64,000 nt of DNA, from NCBI GenBank assembly GCA_028274465.1, contig CM051456.1:44762870-44826869 (forward strand). Reading direction: 5' to 3'. Below, in pieces: positions 1 through 10,505 of the stretch. The position numbers were made by a program, and so were the translations under genes. This stretch comes from Plantago ovata. Lineage: Eukaryota > Streptophyta > Magnoliopsida > Lamiales > Plantaginaceae. The notes under the pieces are model-generated. The model was not told the origin of the DNA. It did not search any database and saw only the letters and a program-made list of their open reading frames with translations. The number at the start of each line of letters is the position of its first letter. The first letter of the stretch is position 1.

Positions 1-810
1 GGAAGGTCCACCAAGGCCATGCTCGACTTAGGCGCTAGCATAAACCTGATACCCTTCTCAGTATACAAAGCCCTAGACCTTGGGGAAATGCAGCCAACCG
101 AGTTGGTTGTACAAATGGCAGACCAAAGCGTGAAACGTCCCGAGGAATAATTGAGGATGTCCTCGTAAGGTAAACAAACTAATAATTCCTGCAGATTTTA
201 TAGTGATGAAGTCAGCCGAGGAAGGAAAGAGCCATGTCCGCGAACACGTGGTACTGCTTGGAAGACCATTCATGGCCACTACCAACACATGCCTTGAACT
301 AAAAGGCAAGAAAATCACCATGGAGGTAATGGGTGAGAAAATTGAATTGGTAGGATGTAGCATAGTTGATAAAGAGGTTATAGAAGAATTGTAGTTTATT
401 GATTGCTATGATTCTGTGATTTCTGAATTTCACCATTGCCATGATAATATTAAACCTCTTGAAGAGGCACTAACCATGCAGGTGGAGACTTGTTACATGT
501 CTGAGGAAGCAAGGGAACTAGTCGAGATAATGGATAGCACACCCGAAATCCCATTCGAAGAGGAGGTCCTTGAACACATAGAAGAAGAAGAGGGAGATAA
601 CCGACTTCCAGAAGAGCCTAGCTTAGAACTAAAACCCCTTCTTGGGCACCTTAAGTATGTTTACTTAGGAGAAAATGAGAAAAGCCTGTAATAATTTCTT
701 CACACCTATCTAGCATAGAAGAAGGTAGGCTAGTCCAAGTCCTGAAGGAAAATTCTGCAGCCATAGGATGGGGAATTAGTGACATTAAGGGGATAAGCCC
801 TACATAGTGT
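1..810 (+). pseudogene. G1 aspartic protease and protease-RT linker (broken)
   Basis: The window opens inside a retropepsin-like protease. The reading frame shows D-L-G-A-S at bases 25-39 where most retroviral proteases have D-S/T-G, and a second conserved block (LGRPF) near 255-270. The same D-L-G-A-S form occurs in G3 (about 38296-38310), so it is a family trait and not a lesion. Frames break near 120-200, at a stop at 392-394 and again near 690. The acidic stretch at about 540-640 is the linker to RT. The protein would cut the Gag-Pol polyprotein in virus-like particles, but this copy cannot make a continuous product. Confidence 0.75.
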
Positions 811-2360
811 GTGCTCAATATCACTCTAGAACAAGATTCCAAACCCGTTAGGCAACCTCAGCGTAGGATAAACCCAGCCATGCAAGAAGTCGTGAAGAAG
901 GAGGTGATTAAGTTGCTAGATGCCGATATGATCTATCCCATTCCTGATAGTAGGTGGGTGAGCCCCGTACACGTTGTGCCCAAGAAATCGGGGATTACGG
1001 TAGAAGAGAATGAGAAGGGAGAGCTAGTGCCAGTGAGGAAAACCACAGGGTGGCGGATGTGCATTGACTATAGGAGATTAAATGCCGCCACAAAGAAATA
1101 CCACTTCCCTCTCCCATTTATTGATGACATGCTAAACCGCCTCGCGGGGCAGAAATTTTATTGTTTCCTTGATGGTTTGTCAGGTTTCTATCGAATTCCG
1201 ATTGCGCCAGAGGATCAGGAGAAGACGACATTGACTTGCCCTTCCGGAACTTTTGCCTACAGGAGAATGCCATTTGGTCTATGTAACGCCCCCACCACTT
1301 TTCAAAGGTGCATGCTTTCTGTTTTTTCTGATATGGTGACTAAGTTTGTTGAGGTTTTCATGGATGATTTTTCCCTTTTTGGTGATTCTTTTGATGAATG
1401 CTTGCATAGATTAGATCTTGTTCTCAAAAGGTGTATCGAATGCAATTTAACTCTGAGTTGGGAGAAAGGTCATTACATGGTTAGGGAAGGCATTGTTCTA
1501 GGACATGTGGTCTCCGAAAGGGGGATCGAAGTAGATAAGGCAAAGATTGAAATAATTGAGAAGCTTCCCCCATCCACTTGTGTCAAAGAACTTTAGTCTT
1601 TTCTTGGTCATGTAGGATTCCATAGGAGGTTCATCAAAGATTTTTCGAAAATTGCAAAACCATTAAGCAACTTGCTTGCAAAAGATGTGATTTTCAATTT
1701 TTCTAAAGATTTCTTAGAAACCTTTAACACACTTAAGGCCAGATTAATCACTGCTCCTATAGTTGTGCCACCTAATTGGAAACTTCCCTTCAAGATAATG
1801 TGTGATGCCTCAAATTTTGCTATGGGGGCAGTCTTGTGCCAAAAGGTAGACAAGAAGTATCGTGTGATTTACTATGTTAGTAAGACCCTAGACTCAGCTC
1901 AAGTTAACTATACAACTACTGAAAAAGAATTTTTAGCTGTTGTCTTTGCTTTACAAAAGTTTAGGTCTTATTTGTTAGGACACCCTGTGAAGTCCACACT
2001 GATCATGCTGCTTTAAGACATTTAATAGCTAAACAAGATTCTAAGCCAAGATTAATCCGTTGGGTCTTACTGTTACAAGACTTTTATTTGACCATAGTGG
2101 ATAGGGCTGGTAAGGAAAATCACATAGCTGATCACTTGTCTAGAATTCCAAATATCCCCGTAGATGAAATTCCTGTTAATGAGGATCTCCCCGATGAACA
2201 CTTGATGAGAGTAGATGAAGAGCCGTGGTATGCTGATATTGTGAATTATTTGGTTACGGACATTTGCCCAACTAACTACTCAGCCTCCGATAAGAGAGCA
2301 CTCTCAAAACAGTGCATGTTTACATATGGGATGATCCGAACCTTCTTAGAGAAGGGGTGA
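811..2360 (+). pseudogene. G1 reverse transcriptase and RNase H (broken)
   Basis: The ORF at 811-1596 carries the RT palm: FLDGLSGF (residues 119-126), MPFGLCNAP (153-161) and the catalytic F-M-D-D box (183-186). A stop at 1594-1596 interrupts it and the frame continues. RNase H follows at 1672-2016 with the first catalytic Asp in CDASN and the Glu in TEKE. A frameshift near 1990 separates the TDHAAL block, and the tail runs at 2088-2360. RT and RNase H copy the genomic RNA into cDNA in the cytoplasmic particle. The catalytic residues remain but the frame breaks make the copy dead. Confidence 0.85.
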
Positions 2361-2367
2361 TGGAATC

Positions 2368-3507
2368 TTGAGGAGGTGTGTTCCACAGGGAGAACAACGA
2401 AGTGTACTGAGTCATTGTCATGAGCTTCAGTGCGGCGGACACTATAGTGGGGATAAAACAACCTGTAAGGTGTTACAAGCAGGATTTTTCTGGCCATCCT
2501 TGCACCGAGATGCGAGAGAATTTGTGAAGAATTGTGACCCATGTCAGCGAGGGGGAAATATCGACAAGAAGCAAGAAATGCCCCAGCAAGGGAATCTCGT
2601 AGTAGAACCTTTTGATGTATGGTGAATTGATTTTATGGGACCATTCCAATCGAGCTCGGGATATGAGTACATTTTAGTCGCAGTGGACTACGTCACTAAG
2701 TGGGTGGAGGTAGTCCCCACTAGGAAGAATGATGCTTCAGTAGTCTTGCAATTCTTGAAAGATGTGATCTTCACCCGGTTCAGAATTCCTATAACAATTA
2801 TTAGTGATGGAGGTTCTCACTTCGTCAACCGTTCTTTTGCCTCACTATTGAAGAAGTACAGCGTTATCCATAATGTTGCTACACCATATCATCCACAGAC
2901 TTCTGGGCAAGTAGAGGTTAGCAATCGGCAAATTAAGAAGATACTTGAGCGTGTAGTGAATCCTAGCAGGAAAGATTGGGCTGGAAAACTAAATGATGCG
3001 CTTTGGGCGTATAGAACCAGCTACAAAACAGTAATTGGCACCACACCGTACAGACTAGTGTTTGGGAAAGCATGCCACCTTCCAGTTGAGCTTGAGCACC
3101 GAGCTTATTGGGCAATTAAGGAGCTAAACCTTGACATGGGAAAAGCTTGGGAAGAAAGGTTGATGCAACTCGACGAGCTTGATGAACTACGCCTCGGAAC
3201 CTATGAGAACTCCAAGCTTTACAAGGAAAAAACCAAGAAGTATCACGACCGTGGCATTGTGCGAAAAGAGCTGATCCCTGGCCAGAAAGACTTAGTGTTA
3301 AACTCCCGACTTCGCTTATTTCCAGGGAAGCTCCGTACTCGATGGGATGGACCATACGAGATTCTCCAAGTTGCTCCCCATGGAGCTGTAGAACTCTTGG
3401 ACCCGAAAATCGGAGACACCTTCAAGGTGAATGGGCAACGTGTTAAACCTCTCGGTGATCAAGTGGAGGTTGATCATCTCGACCTCACCACTCCCACCTT
3501 CACATGA
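2368..3507 (+). pseudogene. G1 integrase (two frames, one stop)
   Basis: The zinc-binding N-terminus lies at 2368-2625 (His18, His25, Cys56 and Cys59 of that ORF). A TGA at 2623-2625 then falls where the G4 copy encodes Gly. The catalytic core is at 2635-3507 with the D,D-35-E triad as Asp18 (AVDYV), Asp58 (SDGG) and Glu94 (GQVE). A basic C-terminal region rich in R and K (about residues 195-270) ends at the stop before 3508. The enzyme inserts cDNA into chromosomes. Apart from the TGA the core is long and intact compared with the upstream domains. Confidence 0.85.
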
Positions 3508-3654
3508 AGGTATGTAGCTTGTAGTTTTTCTATTTTTTTTTAGTCTTTAGTGTTTTTCCCTTTGTGTTAGAGTATGTTTTTGGTGATAACATAGGTAAAA
3601 GGTTGATATTTTTGTATTCGGAGGTACACAACGAGGACCCAGGAGTCTGCAATT

Positions 3655-3735
3655 CCCAGGCGGACCGCCCTACACCCGGGGCGGTGCGCCTGAGGGCGCC
3701 AGTGACCCGGGTGCCTGTATTTGACCCCGGACACC
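3655..3735. repeat. GC-rich hyphenated palindrome cluster A
   Basis: Two 11-nt hyphenated palindromes with the GGCG...CGCC design, GGCGGACCGCC at 3659-3669 and GGCGGTGCGCC at 3680-3690, sit about 150 nt after the integrase stop. The surrounding DNA is AT-rich, so the CpG density stands out. The same words recur in the LTR promoters of this element family and in other nonhomologous places. Confidence 0.7.
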
Positions 3736-4375
3736 GGAAATCACCCCCGAATGCACCCGTATCGACCCTTTTACCCTGTTTATCACCCGTTTTGGTTTCT
3801 CACGAGTTTGCTTGAGTAATACAGGTTACAGGTATACGTCTAGCTCTTACCTCATATCCACTTTCGACGTTCGGGACGAATGACGAAGCTCAGGTTTGGG
3901 GGGAGGGGGGTTATCGCTGTGTCTTTCTGTAACTTATTCTTCTTATGATAACTCGTGAAAACCTTTGTTTGCACGTTTACTGCTTTCTTAGGATTTAGTT
4001 TGTTCGGATGCATTCATCCTTAGTCTAGTTTTTGCATGATGTTGTGTGGAGTTTATTGCCAAATTTTTTATTGTATAGACTAAGTGTTTATGACCATTGC
4101 CCATACATTGCATATCTATGGAATAGTTTGAAATTTGTCTCGCTTGGCTTGTCATATTCGTATGTGCACTAGTTAAACTTGGTAGTCTCGACATCACTAT
4201 GCGGTGTTTTCTCTACTGCGGTTCGCGAAGGCCTTATAAAAGGTTGCATGTTGGAGCCTTTGGTCGTATTCTCGTGTAATTATGTACGTAAGAGACAACA
4301 AGTCTTCACCTTGCTTTTTGAGATTGCTAAATGCCTAGGAAGGAGGTAGAGTGAGGTGTGTGATCCTTTGTTTGA

Positions 4376-4880
4376 AACCTATTCTAACGAATAGGTTTGC
4401 GGAGGGGGTTACTTTCATTATGACTTGTTTTTTTTCTTGTTGAGTCATGTCGAGTTTGTTTTTAATTTTTCTTGTGAGTTTGTGCTCCAACCTATTCTTT
4501 CGAATAGGTTTGGGGAGGTCGTTGTAAGTGTCTTTATTATTTTCTTTCATTGTACTTCCATTGTGCTAGTGCTGGATATATAAAAAAAAAAAAAAATGAA
4601 AACAAAAGGGAAAAAAGAAATAAATTCCAGAATCTAACGAATAGGTTTGGGGAGAGGGTTACTTTCATTATGACTTGTTTTTCTTCTTGTTGAGTCATGT
4701 CGAGTTTGTTTTTAAGTTTTCTTGTGAGTTTTTGCTCCAACCTATTCTTTCGAATAGGTTTGGGGAGGTCGTTGTAAGTGACGTTGTTATTTCCTTTCAT
4801 TGTACTTCCATTGTGCTACTGCTGGCTATATACAAAAAAAAATGAAAAAAAAGGGAAAAAAGAGAAAAATTCCAGAATCT
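4376..4880 (+). repeat. Tandem duplication (about 250-bp unit) with 9-bp-arm hairpins
   Basis: Unit 1 is 4386-4635 and unit 2 is 4636-4880, nearly identical, each running from the AACGAATAGG motif to CCAGAATCT. Hairpins with arms AACCTATTC and GAATAGGTT and a 4-nt loop occur at 4376-4397, 4489-4510 and 4739-4760. G2 and G4 have only one unit, so the duplication is specific to G1 or its subfamily. Each hairpin is followed by a GGTTTGGGGAG-like purine run resembling the true polypurine tract. Confidence 0.8.
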
Positions 4881-5520
4881 GGAAAAGAAAAAAAGAAAAA
4901 GAAGAATAAGACCCAAAAAGAAAAGAAGGGTCCAAGCAAGCCAAAAGCATTTTTAGCAAAGTATTGCATTATTTTTCAGCTTTTGTAGTAGTTCGTAATC
5001 GAGTTGTAAATTCTTCCTTGTGTTCTCGTGTCGCCTAGTCCAAGGCTTGTTCTAGACCACCCTCGTCCTGCCATTCAGGAAGTGGTGAAGAGTTTTTCTT
5101 TAAGAGTCGGGTAGAATAGGGGAGTGTTGTCTTCTAGGGAACCCTCCTTCGTTTGATGAGAGCCAGTATTGGTTCGACCTCTCTTGAGGGAAAGTCTCAC
5201 TTGGTGAACAGTAGTAAGCCCTCGGTTTCATAGGCGCGGGGTAACCATTATATTTTGACATGCATCATTACGTCATCACTGACTAGGTCCAGGTAGAGAA
5301 TGTTACGAGAGACTCTCTTGTTTAACAAAGTGCATATGTGAATGTGTATAGGTTCAATCGAGACATTCTTCAACCTACTTCCACGTTATGATTTTTATGG
5401 TCTTTGTTCATAAGCATTTGGTAGGTACAATCGATTATTTCTTCTTGTTTGGCATGAGACTCCTCTTTGTGTTGCATGTAGGTTGCATAGAGTCTAGCTA
5501 GTTGCTTGAGGACAAGCAAA

Positions 5521-5538
5521 GGTTCGGTTTGGGGAGTT
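5521..5538 (+). promoter_or_regulatory. G1 polypurine tract (plus-strand primer)
   Basis: GGTTCGGTTTGGGGAGTT directly precedes the LTR start TGATGA at 5539. The same sequence precedes the 3' LTRs of G2 (34243) and G4 (63502). Known: RNase H-resistant purine runs at this place prime plus-strand DNA synthesis. Confidence 0.85.
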
Positions 5539-6458
5539 TGATGACAGTGTTTTTTACACTATCATTCGGGTCTTTTTCACCAATTTAGCTATCCTCTTGC
5601 ATGCATTTTAGTGCATTTTGTTAGAATAGTGTCACGTTTCCATTTCTTTTGTTATTTTCAGGTTTTAGGTTGAAATCGCATTTTTGGATGTAAATCATGG
5701 CGGAACAATAATGTTTTGGTGCAACGAGATCACCCGTGGTGTGTTAAGGAGTACCAGGACGAGTTTCAAGGCCAAAAGATCAAGTTTCGGAGCTCAAAGC
5801 CGTGCAACGGGCCGAAAATCGAAGATCCGGGGGAGGAATTTGGCACGGGCAACATTCTGCCCGTGCGAGGCACACCGCCGCGTGAGCGGCGGACCGCAAC
5901 GTGGCGGGCGCACCGCCAGGGAGTGTTCGACAACAACTATATATATTTCCAAAATCTGCGAATTTTCATATCTTTCATCATTATTTTACAGACTTAAACC
6001 CTAGAGCTTGTTCTGGGTATAAGAACCTTTGTATCTTAGTGAATTTGGAGCTAGAGGAGAGATTTGGACACGTATTGATCTCACTCTTCTAGATCTTTGT
6101 GAGTTTAGCAATTCACCGGAGATTGACAACCTTTGGTGGTAACTTTGTATCTCACAATTCTGCTATTTATCTTTCAATTCAACCATGTTTTCATTCATTA
6201 TTGCTTTGATTATGATTGTTGATTGTGTTATTGATATGAGTAGCTAAGCATCTAGTTGGTGATAGTATGTGAATTCGTAGCTAGGGTTCGTATTATGGAT
6301 GATTGAGTTTCTGAGTCTTTTACTTGTTTAATTATCTTAATTTGATTACTAAGCCATATATCTTCGTAGAAAAGTGTTAGAAATACTAGGACAATTCAAG
6401 ATCATCGATTCTATTATATATAATTTGCAAGTACTGCTTGAACTAAGACTGACAACTG
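5539..6458 (+). repeat. G1 3' LTR, first part (family A LTR)
   Basis: The LTR starts TGATGACAG and is cut at 6458 by S1. The remainder is 22594-22959. Joined without the duplicated ACAAC it is about 1.28 kb, close to the 1312-bp intact family A LTR of G2. It contains a 9-bp-arm hairpin, GC palindromes and a TATA box, described separately. Short ORFs in the U3 part are open in three frames and do not look coding. Confidence 0.9.
5843..5950 (+). promoter_or_regulatory. G1 LTR core promoter: hairpin, GC palindromes, TATA box
   Basis: In order: an inverted repeat with arms GCACGGGCA (5843-5851) and TGCCCGTGC (5858-5866); a GC-rich stretch to about 5919 containing a GGCGCACCGCC-type word; and a TATA box, CTATATATAT, from 5938. 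Transcription would start roughly 30 nt downstream. The same order is kept in the G2 LTRs (27013-27138 and 34545-34650) and the G3 LTR (26576-26682). Confidence 0.75.
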
Positions 6459-8034
6459 TTAGGAAACTTTTAATTTTGATGAGCAATTAACCATGCTAAA
6501 TTAAGGAAAGTCCAGTGACTAGTACTCTTAAGGTCCATAGGAATTTAGAATTTTAAGGACATTGTAAAAGAGGAACGTTTGCTGAAGACTTAGAGTAGGT
6601 GCTAGATAGGTTAGTTTTACCGCTTATGATGTATCTTGTTTTCTGAAAAGAAATACAACCTATTGAAGCATTTGTTGATGATGTACTTTGTTTACACAAA
6701 CAAACTATTGAAGCATTTAGAACCGCTCAGAAACTTGAAGAATTCGAAGATGTGAAGACTAGAAGATATCTGAAGACTGGTATCTACAAAGGCACATGTT
6801 GCCCAGAAAGTGGAAACTTCAGCAACAGCATTGCATTAAGTAAAAATCTAAATGACAGAATAGGTTGTGCTTGCTGAAACTGAGACTGACCACTTGCTGA
6901 TGGAACATTTGTGACCTCTTGCTGAAAGTACTTGTATTTGTGCTCCAATGTTATTGATTGAATTTTATTCAAAAGAGCATTAAATGCAAAGCATGCACGC
7001 GAAGGACATGAAGACTAGAAGACAAACAAGGACGCTGCTGAAAGTACAAAAGCAAGATAGTGATATCTTAAGGAACAAAAGCCTTAGAATTTGAAATTCA
7101 AACGGCTCCTTATTTTCACTATAAATAGAGGTCATCCGGCAAAGAGTTGAAGTGTGTCAACAACGTGATCAAACTCTCACTTGTGCTTAAACTCACATAC
7201 CCTTCAATACTCTTTACTGCCATTGATCCGTTCCAAGACTTAAAGCTTGAAAAAGCTACTTGTGAAGAAGTAGAACTTACACGGCTAAGAAATTAGTTAA
7301 GTGTTCTTTCTTTCTTTCGAACAAGAACAAGTCTTGACACCAGAAACAATCAAACTTGTTTACTGCAAAGTATTCAAAGTTTTGTTTCTTAGATTACTTG
7401 TTGTAACTGAGTAAGTTATAATTAAGTTATCTCATCCCAAACCTCTCTAACTAAAATACACCCTTTCAGGCGTGATATTCAGGGGGAACTTAATCGAGCA
7501 TAGTGTTGCTGATTAAAAGTCCCAAGTTTGGTGGAGAACAAGGTTTCGTTCTCTAGTTAGGTTGGAAACGAAGCAAGTGTGCTTTGGTTTCTGTTTGGAT
7601 CGCTCTAGATAGGTGTTGTAAGGAACCTCAAACTTATCCTACTGGATTCAGTCCTAGAAAGGACAAAGTGGATTAGTTGAGAGATTACGCCACTCTCAGA
7701 TACCACTATAAAAAGTGTTTGTGTGATTTACTTACTGTACTTAGTTTTCAGCAAAGCATATCTATCTGTACACAATCACTCACATCAGTTGCTGAAACTA
7801 TCACTTACTGACAAAGCACTTATTGTATCAAAGACTTCCGCTCTCTGATTTGAAGTATCATCAAACCTAGTTACTGAGAAGTAACTTGCGCTTGCTGAGA
7901 AAGTTAAGTATCAGCAAACTCATTACTGAAAAGTAATAAGTACTTGCTGAGAAAGTTTTTAAACGACGAAAGTTTGAAAAGACTATTCACCCCCCCCCCC
8001 TCTAGTCTTTTCTTGTTGTTTAAAGGGACCAACA
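6459..8034 (+). repeat. S1 5' LTR (1576 bp)
   Basis: Begins TGTTAGGAAAC and ends GGGACCAACA. TATA box CTATAAATAG at 7119-7128. A run of ten or more C lies at about 7989-8000 near the end. The last 250 nt hold two small hairpins: TTACT-GAGA-AGTAA (7871-7884) and ATTACT-GAAA-AGTAAT (7922-7937). Many TTGCTGA words occur, as elsewhere in these SIREs. Confidence 0.9.
7119..7128 (+). promoter_or_regulatory. TATA box of S1 5' LTR
   Basis: CTATAAATAG in the middle of the LTR, conserved in the other SIRE LTRs (21677-21686 on plus; reverse complement at 20635-20644 and 49567-49576). It marks the U3/R boundary region. Confidence 0.75.
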
Positions 8035-8036
8035 AG

Positions 8037-8048
8037 TGGTATCAGAGC
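8037..8048 (+). promoter_or_regulatory. S1 primer-binding site (initiator Met tRNA)
   Basis: TGGTATCAGAGC lies two bases after the LTR end at 8034. This is the standard plant copia sequence complementary to the 3' end of initiator tRNA-Met and primes minus-strand DNA synthesis. Confidence 0.92.
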
Positions 8049-8144
8049 GAGGTTCTTTAACCTTCAGCACTGAACCTAGATCCCCTTAGGTGCTTTTCGT
8101 TAATCACTCTCACTTGATCAGTTTGGTAGTCTTTTGCTGACAGG

Positions 8145-10500
8145 ATGTCTTTAGGAGATGCTCCCTTGCTGAAGCTGGAAAACTACAAAAAATGGCGAAA
8201 CAACATGATGCTACATCTAGAGGCCATTAGTGATGAGATGGTTACTGTCATTAATGATGGACCTATCAAGATCACTAAGGATGAAAGAAGTTTTCCTCCG
8301 CAAGAGAGGAATGGACTTCCGACGAAGCTAAGAGATTCCGTGTTGATGGCCAAGCAAGAAACATCATCATTCGATCAACTTCGGATACCATACAGTGCAA
8401 ACTGTGGGGTGCTAAAATTGCTAATGAAGCTTGGAGAATGGTTCAAGATCTTTGCGTTGGATCTGACAAAACAAAGGAGAACAAACTCGAAGTGCTGAAG
8501 TTAAAGTTCCAGAACTTTAAACAAGGTACAAATGAGTCACTGGAAGACTTGAACTTCAGATTCACAACTCTAGTTAGTGAAATGGCGGCCTTCGGTGTTG
8601 GAAATCTTTACTCAGATTCTGAGAAGGTGAAAACCATCATCAGAAGTCTGAACCAAGAATGGATCCACACCCAGAACTTCTACTACAATCAAGGAATGCC
8701 AGACATTACACCAACAGAGTTGTTCTCTCATCTTGCTACTGTCAACTACGAGACAAGCAAAGAGAAAATGTGTTTGCTGAAAAATCGCAAAACATTGCTC
8801 TTGCTGCAAAGCCGTCATCTTCTGAAAAGAAGAATGATAAAGAGACTGCTGATGAAAATGCTTTGGTTGTCAAAAACATGAAGAAATTCATCAGTAAGGA
8901 ACTTGAAAGGCGAAAAGCAAAAGAGGAGCTGAAAAAGCATCTTGGTAACAACTACCATAAGTACAAGAATGAGACTAGCTCGTTGAACAAGCAAGCTCAG
9001 CAAGCAACCTCATCAAAAGAACCAGCAGTTGGAAATGATCTCTGCTTTTACTGCAAAAAGCCTGGACACTTCAAAGAAAATTGCCCTTTGCTGAAAGGCA
9101 AATCTGCTGAAAAGAAGAAGAAGTTCAAAAGAGCTTTTATTGCTGAATAAAAGAAGAAGCTTCAAGCAAAAATTGATGCATTGTGCATTGATACTAGCTC
9201 CGAAGACAGTGAGGATGAAAGCTCAGACACTGACGATGAAGAAGCCACTCTTGACGTAGAGATTGGCAAGGAAGTTTGTGGAATAGCTATGGAAGCTTAT
9301 CCAGATGTGTCAAACTACGAGTTCTGCCTCATGGCCGGTCAGGTAAACAATCCTACCTCTGACTCAGACTCAGAAAGTGAAGACGAGATTGACCTTGACA
9401 AGATTCAAGGAGAAATTGAAAGATTTGAGAAAACTCTGAGCAAACAGCAAGAGAAACTACAGATTGCTGAAACTCTGACAAAGCAGACTACTGAAAAGTA
9501 TATCTTGCTGAAGGAAGAGACAGAAGAAAAGGATGCTGAATTAATGCGTCTTAAGAAGTTGATTGCTAAAGCTACAGAGAAGAATTCTCAAATGGCATTA
9601 GAATGGGAAGAGTATCAGTCCTCAATTCTAAAGTTACTTGCTGAAATTCAAGAAATGAAAAAGATGAAAATCAATTTAAAATCATATGCTGATGCAAGTA
9701 ATACGCTGACTGAACTAAACTCTTATTTGAGAGATCCATCTCAGAAAAAAGGCTTAGGTGCAACGTATGAAGGTGATGACGTAATAATCTTAAGTAAAGA
9801 CAAATCACCGATTTCCTTAGTACGTGCTACTGATAGTGGTCAACCAGAACTTTATCAGTTTGGTCAATCTAAGGTTGCTGAAAAATGCAATCAAGTACCT
9901 ACAACCGTAAATCCCGCTGTTGCTACTCAAAGTAACAAGACTTTAAAAGGAAAACAGGTTGCTGAGAAGCAAACTGTAAAGAAAAATGATGTTGTAAAGC
10001 ATTCCGCCAAACAAGTTGCTGAAAAGCAATTTGTTAAGTCAAAAGACAAGATTACTAAAAGTAATCAGAAGACCTTTGCTGACAAACCTGAATCAAGTAA
10101 GGTTGCTGACACAAAAGCTCAGCATTCTCCGAAAAGTGGACTCTGTTTCAAAACCAAGCAAAGTCAACTTTTTCACGAGTATAAGCAAAGTCAGCAAATA
10201 TACTTCAAAGAGATGAACAAAATCAAGCCTAAGAGTTCTGAAAAGACTCTAAATGCTAGGGCTGGAAGGAACCTTGCTAGAAAAGAACTTACTGAAAAGT
10301 ATGTTCAGCAAAAAGGTCAACCGAGCAAGACACCACATCAGAAAGTGGACTTGATCAGCACGAATCAAAAGTCTTTCAGCTCAAAACCTCCTAGTTCCTC
10401 AGCAAGTACAAAACAAGTCAAAGTTGAAAAACTTAAGACTTGGGTTTCCACTGGACGCATTCTTGAGCATGTTAATGGACATCCAATACTGGATAATTAA
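8145..10500 (+). pseudogene. S1 Gag (frameshifts and one nonsense codon)
   Basis: The start ATG at 8145 gives MSLGDAPLLKLENY, matching the S2 copy. Two frame changes occur before 8659, after which one frame runs to 10500 with a single TAA at 9148-9150 (Glu in S2). A CCHC zinc knuckle of form C-x2-C-x4-H-x4-C (CFYCKKPGHFKENC) lies near 9043-9084. Downstream are a Ser/Asp/Glu-rich acidic segment (about 9195-9250), a coiled coil (about 9400-9680) and a Lys-rich tail with repeated VAEK/VADK. Gag forms the particle and binds genomic RNA. The long C-terminal extension is typical of SIRE-type Gag. Confidence 0.82.
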
Positions 10501-10505
10501 CTTGT

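Larger units (their letters stand above)
3508..5538 (+). other. G1 3' noncoding region between pol and 3' LTR
   Basis: No ORF of interest. The region holds a GC-rich palindrome cluster (about 3655-3735), purine-rich GGTTTGGGG motifs (about 3892-3912, 4393, 4506, 4756), paired hairpins, a tandem duplication (4386-4880), a long A/G-rich tract (about 4835-4945) and a hairpin with arms CCTG/CAGG near 5069-5083. Homologous regions occur in G2 (about 32880-34242) and G4 (61950-63501) in the same order, even though the G4 LTR family differs. Known: Athila/Tat elements have long 3' regions that may once have held an envelope-like ORF. None is visible here. Confidence 0.75.

Noticed and set aside
4800..4990. 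Lys-rich ORFs over A/G-rich tracts (also 33540-33610, 62740-63002)
   Set aside because: They are low-complexity translations of the purine-rich tract in noncoding DNA.
5684..6092. Small ORFs repeated in all family A LTRs (also 26452-26760, 26783-27220, 34333-34828)
   Set aside because: They are open in up to three overlapping frames at once and vary in frame between copies. The similarity is ordinary LTR DNA conservation.
7989..8002. Poly-C run as a functional element
   Set aside because: It is a homopolymer whose length differs between LTR copies and is prone to slippage and sequencing error.
8037..8048. tRNA gene suggested by tRNA-complementary sequence
   Set aside because: Only the short primer-binding complement is present, next to the LTR; there is no tRNA body. 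The same holds at 19769, 28026 and 40915.
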